Assembly: GCA_964548475.1 (NCBI GenBank)
Contig: CAZJRF010000035.1
Span: 1 to 18,274 of the forward strand
DNA length: 18,274 nucleotides
DNA from: VGBK01 sp964548475
Lineage (GTDB): Bacteria; Actinomycetota; Acidimicrobiia; Spongiisociales; UBA11373
Direction: 5' to 3'
Positions 14,192-18,274 of this stretch are shown here, in pieces (positions within the stretch are counted from its first letter, which is position 1; each line of letters begins with the position of its first letter). Position numbers and translations under genes: made by a program. The notes under the pieces are model-generated. The model saw only the letters and a list, made by a program, of their open reading frames with translations. It made no database searches and was not told the origin of the DNA.

Positions 14192-14419
14192 TCACGCCAC
14201 CTCGAGGGTGGCGAACAGGGGGCGGACGGGCCGGCGCCGGTCCACAAGCGACCAGCCCACCGGGGCGGTCACCCGGTCCGCGTGGGACTCGCACATGGGG
14301 TAGCCCAGCCCGGGGATCACCGGCTGGGTGATGTCCTCCAGCCAGACGATCCTGGCTTCGTAGGCAAAGCCCATCTTGATCCCGGCGGGTGCTCCGCAGC
14401 GGACGCAGCGCTCGATCAT
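14192..14419 (-). CDS. DUF3499-like actinobacterial zinc protein
   Basis: The 75-aa protein shows CVRCGAPAG (5-13), a central strand-rich GFAYEARIVWLEDI, then MCESHADRVTAPVGWSLVD (42-60). The final element closely matches the CxxHAxRxTxPxGWxxV signature of DUF3499 proteins such as Rv3259, which are nearly confined to Actinomycetota and sit near manB and whiB. C5, C8, C43 and H46 could bind one zinc. I choose the ATG at 14419, because TAGAGT lies 7 nt upstream; an ATG two codons earlier is only 1 nt from that box. Function is unknown. It is followed by the DUF6788-like gene and preceded by two strong inverted repeats. Confidence 0.85.
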   Translation of the reverse strand: MIERCVRCGAPAGIKMGFAYEARIVWLEDITQPVIPGLGYPMCESHADRVTAPVGWSLVDRRRPVRPLFATLEVA

Positions 14420-14426
14420 TGCCATC

Positions 14427-14432
14427 ACTCTA
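14427..14432 (-). promoter_or_regulatory. Probable -10 box of the DUF3499 gene (leaderless type)
   Basis: TAGAGT on the minus strand ends 7 nt before the ATG at 14419, which places the transcription start on or next to that codon. An inverted repeat begins 6 bp upstream of the box. Confidence 0.55.
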
Positions 14433-14438
14433 CCCGAT

Positions 14439-14472
14439 GAACTACACCGGCGTGATTCCGCCGCCGTAGTTC
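14439..14472. repeat. 14-bp inverted repeat upstream of the DUF3499 promoter (possible operator)
   Basis: GAACTACACCGGCG (14439-14452) and CGCCGCCGTAGTTC (14459-14472) are inverted repeats matching at 12 of 14 positions, around a 6-bp spacer. The outer GAACTAC/GTAGTTC is perfect. It covers the expected -35 region of the DUF3499 promoter, so it could be an operator, or an RNA hairpin in read-through transcripts. Confidence 0.6.
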
Positions 14473-14495
14473 TTACGCGCGCCAGTCGCGCGTAA
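14473..14495. terminator. Perfect 9-bp hairpin between the DUF5719-like and DUF3499 genes
   Basis: TTACGCGCG (14473-14481) and CGCGCGTAA (14487-14495) pair perfectly around a 5-nt loop. It begins 10 nt after the DUF5719-like stop on the minus strand, where a terminator would be expected. No U-tract follows in that direction; on the plus strand TTTT occurs 5 nt after the stem. It is directly adjacent to the other inverted repeat. Confidence 0.45.
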
Positions 14496-14505
14496 GCCGG
14501 TTTTG

Positions 14506-15849
14506 TCATTCCCCTCCGGGCCCCGCCACCGGGGAAGCCATCGCGAAGGCCATGCCACCCGGGCCCCGCACCGTCCAGGCCACCGTCAGAGGGGAAGACG
14601 CCTCCACCAGGAAGCCCAGGGCGCCGGCCTCGGCGACGTCCACCTGCCGGGGCACCCCCGGGGCCACCACCACCGTCTCCCCGCTGAGCCCCCTCGCTCC
14701 GAGGGCGGTCACGGTGGCGGAGATGGATTCCTCAGAGGAGGTATTGAGCAGCCAGACGCTGGCCGCGTGCAACGGGAGGCGGCGCAAACCGGGCAGCAGC
14801 CAGGTAGAGGAGGGCCCGGGAGCGCCGGCCATGACCGCCACCCCCTCCTCCCCCAGGGCCACCACCGCGGCCGCCACCGGGCTGTTGGCCACCACTCGGG
14901 CACCCAGAGGATCTCCCGGGTAGGCCGACAGGTCGAAGCGGGCCGGCGCATCCGGTGCCACCGCGGCGGTGAAGGCCTGGATGATCGGGCCCTCCGCCGT
15001 GAACAGATCCACGGTGACCTCCACAGGCCCCATGCCCGGGTTGTGCACCACCAGGTAGCTTGCGGCGTCGGCCACCCGCGCCACCGGGAACTCCCATTCG
15101 GTAGCCTCCCCCACCCCGGGCCACCAGGCCTCATCGGCCTCATTGCCGAACACCATCGCCGGGACCACCAGGCCGTCCACCGCCGTCACCGTGATCACCA
15201 GGTTCTGGCGCTGGCGCAGAAGCGTCTCAAACGACACGTCGCGCCAGGAGCGGGCCCCGACCGGCAGGCTCTGCAGCTCCCCCAGCGCCTCCAGGCCGAT
15301 GTCGGATACGGCGGTCACGTTGACCTTGGCCGGCTCGGGGAAGGGGTTGAAGATGCGGAGGGTCAGGTGCTCACCGGGCATGGTCGAGCCTCCAGGGAAA
15401 TGCCAGACCCCGGACCCCGACGAGACGCACGCATCGGCGGCCAGCACACCCTCTCCCATCACCCTGACCGACACCGCGGCGGGCCCGCCATCGAATTCGG
15501 CGAAGCCGGGTGAATCCCCCCGTTGGGCTACCTCGCTCAGCGTCAGCGCCGCCGCTCCCCGCTCGGCAAGCGTCAGCCTGGCGGTGTCGGCCGGCTCTCC
15601 GGGGACGACCACCGGGAAAGTGAAATCCACGGTGGCTTCGGCCAGGGAGACCACCCCCAGCACCGAGTCGCGAAAGGCGTCGGACTGGGCCCAGGGGCAG
15701 TACCAGATGGCGGCATCGTCCGGGGAGGAGAGGCCCGGCGCCTCGATGACCAGCCCGGCCAGCGGCTCGGGGGCCGGGTCGGGAGCAGGGATCAGCAGGG
15801 CTACGGCCGCCACTCCCCCCGCTGCCGCCAGCACCAGGAACCGCCTCAT
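14506..15849 (-). CDS. DUF5719-like exported protein
   Basis: The 447-aa protein starts MRRFLVLAAAGGVAAVALL, a signal peptide or signal anchor, followed by a Pro/Ala segment and a long beta-rich extracytoplasmic region. Segments such as WYCPWAQ, repeated blocks like LRIFNPFPEPAKVNVTAV and SYLVVHNPGMGPVEVTVDLF, and VWLLNTSSEESISATVTALG suggest tandem Ig-like beta-sandwich units. Size, position after a large membrane glycosyltransferase and nearness to DUF3499 match the actinobacterial DUF5719 family, whose function is unknown. The ATG at 15849 has AGGAGGAAAGG upstream and overlaps the glycosyltransferase stop (ATGA), so the two are co-translated and probably act together at the envelope. The upstream open frame is not used. 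Confidence 0.8.
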   Translation of the reverse strand: MRRFLVLAAAGGVAAVALLIPAPDPAPEPLAGLVIEAPGLSSPDDAAIWYCPWAQSDAFRDSVLGVVSLAEATVDFTFPVVVPGEPADTARLTLAERGAAALTLSEVAQRGDSPGFAEFDGGPAAVSVRVMGEGVLAADACVSSGSGVWHFPGGSTMPGEHLTLRIFNPFPEPAKVNVTAVSDIGLEALGELQSLPVGARSWRDVSFETLLRQRQNLVITVTAVDGLVVPAMVFGNEADEAWWPGVGEATEWEFPVARVADAASYLVVHNPGMGPVEVTVDLFTAEGPIIQAFTAAVAPDAPARFDLSAYPGDPLGARVVANSPVAAAVVALGEEGVAVMAGAPGPSSTWLLPGLRRLPLHAASVWLLNTSSEESISATVTALGARGLSGETVVVAPGVPRQVDVAEAGALGFLVEASSPLTVAWTVRGPGGMAFAMASPVAGPGGE

Positions 15850-18274
15850 CGCCCTTTCCTCCTGCCCCACCAGCCCATCCCGATCATCAAGAGCAGAGCG
15901 GCCAGCCAACTCGCCGAGCCCAACGCGAGGTCGCGCCGTAGGCGGTTCCCGGCAAAGCGAACCTCTCCTCCCGGGTCCTCCACGCGGTTGGCCCAGCCGT
16001 CCTGGCTCCACTCTCCCGGCCCCCAGCGATAGTCGGCATTGAGAGCCACTTGTACCGTCTCGTCCGCCACCGCCTCCGGCCGGAGGAACCCGGTGCCGTC
16101 GGGCTCCCAGGCCACCCCCGCCGGGCCAACGGCGATGCTCGCCGGGATCTCACTTCGGAAGGTGGGGATCTCCAGCCCCCGCAGCGGGACCATATCGAGT
16201 TGCCCCTCGAAGACAGCCTCCAGCGGGCTGGACTCGGTGAAGGCCACCCAGCCGATACCGAAGGAAGCAAGGCTCTCCCCGGCCCGCCGTACCTTGCCCT
16301 CCAGCAGCTCTTGCAGCAGGCCGGTGAGGGCCTCGTCTCCCAGGCGCGGCTCGTTCAGATAGGCCTCCCAGCCATAGGGGTAAGGCGGGGTCACTACCCG
16401 ATAGCCCAGGCCGGCCAGGTCCCGACTGGTGCCGGGCAGGTCCCCGGGCGGCCCGAAGAGCAGCACCCGCGACGGTGTCCCCCCTCCGGCGGTGGCGAAC
16501 GCGAGCATGCCGGTGAAACGGTCCTCCGGGAGACCGGCCCGTCCCTCCGCCGCCGGCAAGGCCGTGCTCCCGATAAGCACCACTGCGGCCAGGACGGCCG
16601 CCACCGCCGCCGCCCCGCGCAGACGGCCGACTTCCCGGCGCCGAGCTCCGGCCTCCAACGCGGCCCCGGCCAGGGCGGCCGTGCCCAGCGACGCCGCCAT
16701 CAGCCCCACCTGCCCGGCCTCCTTGCCGATGCCCAGGCCACCCCCCCGGGCGACCAGCAGTCCCACCGCCACCAGCAACCCTCCCCAGCCGGCCACCGCC
16801 GCCGTCGATCGGTCGCCGCCCACCAACGCGAACAGGAAGGCAGCAGCAGCAGCCGCCAGCATCCAACCCGGTTCCCAGAAGGGGGAAGCGCCGGAGGTGA
16901 ACAGGCAAGCCGGGTCGGCGTACAGCACCCAGGGCATCAGGAGGGGCAGCGCCAGGACGGCCGCCGCCAGGGCCAGGAAGGCGGCCGGCCAGCGCCGCCC
17001 CCGGCCCACCAGGGCCCACACCAGCACCGCCGCCGCCGGCAGCGCCAGCGCCGGCGGAGAGAAGACTCCCACCGCTCCCGTGGCCAGCACGAGGCCGCCG
17101 ACCCGCCCCAACCTTCCCGGCCGGGTGCCCGGCCAGGCGGCCAGCGCGGCCCAGACCGCCCAGGGCAAAGCCCCCAGGGCGATCATCGGCGCCCAGGAGC
17201 CGCTCCCGGCAATAGCCGAGGCGGCCGGGCCGGCCATGAGCACCGTCCCGGCCAGGTAGCCCGCCACCGATCCCATCCCCCACACCCGCAGCAACCGGGC
17301 CGTGCCGAAGACGCCGCCCAGGAAAGCCGCCACGGTGAGCACGGCCATTGCCAGGCCTGCATTGCCGAGGAGCACGGCTTGCAGGAGCGCGACGCCCGCT
17401 ACCTCCGGGCGGAGCACCTCCGGGGAGCCCAGCCCGGCCGGGTTCCAGCCACCGGCGTACGCCCCCAGGGCGGCGAAGGCGGACTCGGGGGCGGGCATTG
17501 AAAAGCCGACCACCGGCAAGCTGCCCAGCCAGATCGAGCGGGTGACCACCAGCGCGAAAGCAATCACCGCGAGCCCCACCACTACCGCCGGCCGCCGCAG
17601 CCGCTCCTGGCCGGCCTCCACCGCCTCGCTGAATCCCGAGAGCACCCCCTCGGGGAATCGGGCTCGCAAGCGCTCCAGTCCCCGGTCGTACAGGCCCTTG
17701 AGGCGCGCCGAGCCCCCGGTCTGGTAGCGGAACAGCTCCTCGTCCCCCACCGCCCGAAAACGCCGGGCCCGCCAGCGCGCGACCAGAGTGGAGGGCAGGC
17801 CGACCAGCGCCCGCAGCCAGCCGGCCAGGAAACCGAAGAGAGGCCACCGTCCCAGGAAGGGGCCCACGATGCTCTCGGCCAGACCCGACAAGAACGCAAG
17901 AGGAAGCGCCCACAGCAGGGTGACCGGGCTGTACACCTTGATCATCGCCCGCAGCTCGCCCGCCCGCTCCTGCCAGTTGGCCGCGCTGTCGCGTCCCTCG
18001 TAGAGAACCTCCGAAGAAGGCACCGCCACCACCCGTCCTCCCCGCAGGCGGGCTCGCTGGCAGAAATCCACCGAGGCGGCGGTGGGGGCCATGGCCGGGT
18101 CGAAGCCGCCCAGGCCGCGCAGCAGGTCGCGGCGGACCAGCATCGAGGCCCCCGACAAGGCCGCCACATCTCGGATCACGTCGTACTGCTGCTGATCGAG
18201 CTCCCCTTCCTGCAGGCCGCTGTAGGGAGCGTCGAACACGTCCGTGGCATAGCCCACCGAGACCAGGACCGATG
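15846..18274 (-). CDS. Large family 2 glycosyltransferase with C-terminal membrane domain (5' end outside the window)
   Basis: About 809 codons are visible and the frame stays open to the right edge, so the catalytic N-terminus lies outside. The visible start is the end of a GT-A domain: LSGASMLVRRDLLRGLGGFD, then VDFCQRARLRGGRVVAVP and SEVLYEG, the usual acceptor-side signature of rhamnosyl/galactofuranosyl-type GT2 enzymes. A cytoplasmic basic linker follows, then about a dozen hydrophobic segments, an extracytoplasmic domain including SFGIGWVAFTESSPLEAV, and a last TM with tail WWGRRKGR. Such fusions occur next to DUF5719 genes in Actinomycetota and are presumed to act in envelope polysaccharide synthesis; sugar and acceptor are unknown. 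The stop overlaps the DUF5719-like start in ATGA. Confidence 0.93.
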   Translation of the reverse strand, partial: SVLVSVGYATDVFDAPYSGLQEGELDQQQYDVIRDVAALSGASMLVRRDLLRGLGGFDPAMAPTAASVDFCQRARLRGGRVVAVPSSEVLYEGRDSAANWQERAGELRAMIKVYSPVTLLWALPLAFLSGLAESIVGPFLGRWPLFGFLAGWLRALVGLPSTLVARWRARRFRAVGDEELFRYQTGGSARLKGLYDRGLERLRARFPEGVLSGFSEAVEAGQERLRRPAVVVGLAVIAFALVVTRSIWLGSLPVVGFSMPAPESAFAALGAYAGGWNPAGLGSPEVLRPEVAGVALLQAVLLGNAGLAMAVLTVAAFLGGVFGTARLLRVWGMGSVAGYLAGTVLMAGPAASAIAGSGSWAPMIALGALPWAVWAALAAWPGTRPGRLGRVGGLVLATGAVGVFSPPALALPAAAVLVWALVGRGRRWPAAFLALAAAVLALPLLMPWVLYADPACLFTSGASPFWEPGWMLAAAAAAFLFALVGGDRSTAAVAGWGGLLVAVGLLVARGGGLGIGKEAGQVGLMAASLGTAALAGAALEAGARRREVGRLRGAAAVAAVLAAVVLIGSTALPAAEGRAGLPEDRFTGMLAFATAGGGTPSRVLLFGPPGDLPGTSRDLAGLGYRVVTPPYPYGWEAYLNEPRLGDEALTGLLQELLEGKVRRAGESLASFGIGWVAFTESSPLEAVFEGQLDMVPLRGLEIPTFRSEIPASIAVGPAGVAWEPDGTGFLRPEAVADETVQVALNADYRWGPGEWSQDGWANRVEDPGGEVRFAGNRLRRDLALGSASWLAALLLMIGMGWWGRRKGR

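Noticed and set aside
16050..17501. Long plus-strand open frame of 483 codons opposite the large glycosyltransferase
   Set aside because: Same composition artefact. The minus-strand frame continues with glycosyltransferase and membrane features.

Overview
The window is a GC-rich, gene-dense stretch of bacterial chromosome. The content and order of its housekeeping genes point to a member of Actinomycetota. The secA / hpf / comF cluster, a KefB-type antiporter with its RCK-C partner, ahcY, the phosphomannomutase / Trm112-like / SIS-isomerase run, a DUF3499 protein and a DUF5719-like secreted protein beside a large glycosyltransferase all recall gene neighbourhoods I know from Mycobacterium and Streptomyces. 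The short AdoHcy hydrolase (415 aa, without the insertion of the roughly 495-aa mycobacterial enzyme) and the probable leaderless promoters suggest a deep-branching lineage such as Acidimicrobiia. That placement is inference. No tRNA, rRNA, CRISPR array, prophage, transposase or insertion sequence was seen.

Layout. (1) Bases 1-2536, minus strand: comF, then hpf, then a LuxR/NarL-type response regulator, then secA, which runs off the left edge. (2) Bases 2662-6876, plus strand: a divergent FtsH-like membrane protease, two tandem paralogous RCK-C regulatory subunits of identical length, and a CPA2 cation/proton antiporter. (3) Bases 6873-10627, minus strand: a tightly overlapping operon of phosphomannomutase (manB), a Trm112-like zinc protein, a bifunctional phosphoglucose/phosphomannose isomerase and AdoHcy hydrolase. 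(4) Bases 10686-11393, plus strand: a DPM1-like family 2 glycosyltransferase. (5) Bases 11390-18274, minus strand, in transcription order: a large glycosyltransferase with a membrane domain (start outside the window), a DUF5719-like exported protein, a DUF3499 zinc protein, a DUF6788-like small protein, a small zinc ribbon, and a GT-C-like polytopic membrane protein.

How the genes fit together. Regions 3-5 form an envelope-polysaccharide block. The isomerase and mutase interconvert hexose phosphates on the way to GDP-mannose, the DPM1-like enzyme would load a sugar onto a polyprenyl carrier, and the membrane glycosyltransferases would use it at the outer face. Region 2 combines K+/H+ homeostasis with membrane protein quality control. 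Region 1 joins protein export to ribosome hibernation and a two-component regulator.

Two sequence-level patterns recur. Several genes that start a transcript have a TANNNT box 7-9 nt before the start codon and no Shine-Dalgarno sequence, as expected for leaderless mRNAs. Both convergent gene pairs end in a shared CTAG, in which each strand's TAG stop overlaps the other's. I see no clearly undescribed multi-gene system. The most unusual items are the FtsH-like protein (altered Walker B, insertion, very short extracytoplasmic loop), the duplicated RCK-C subunit with its own upstream region, the response regulator placed between hpf and secA, and a pair of strong inverted repeats upstream of the DUF3499 gene.
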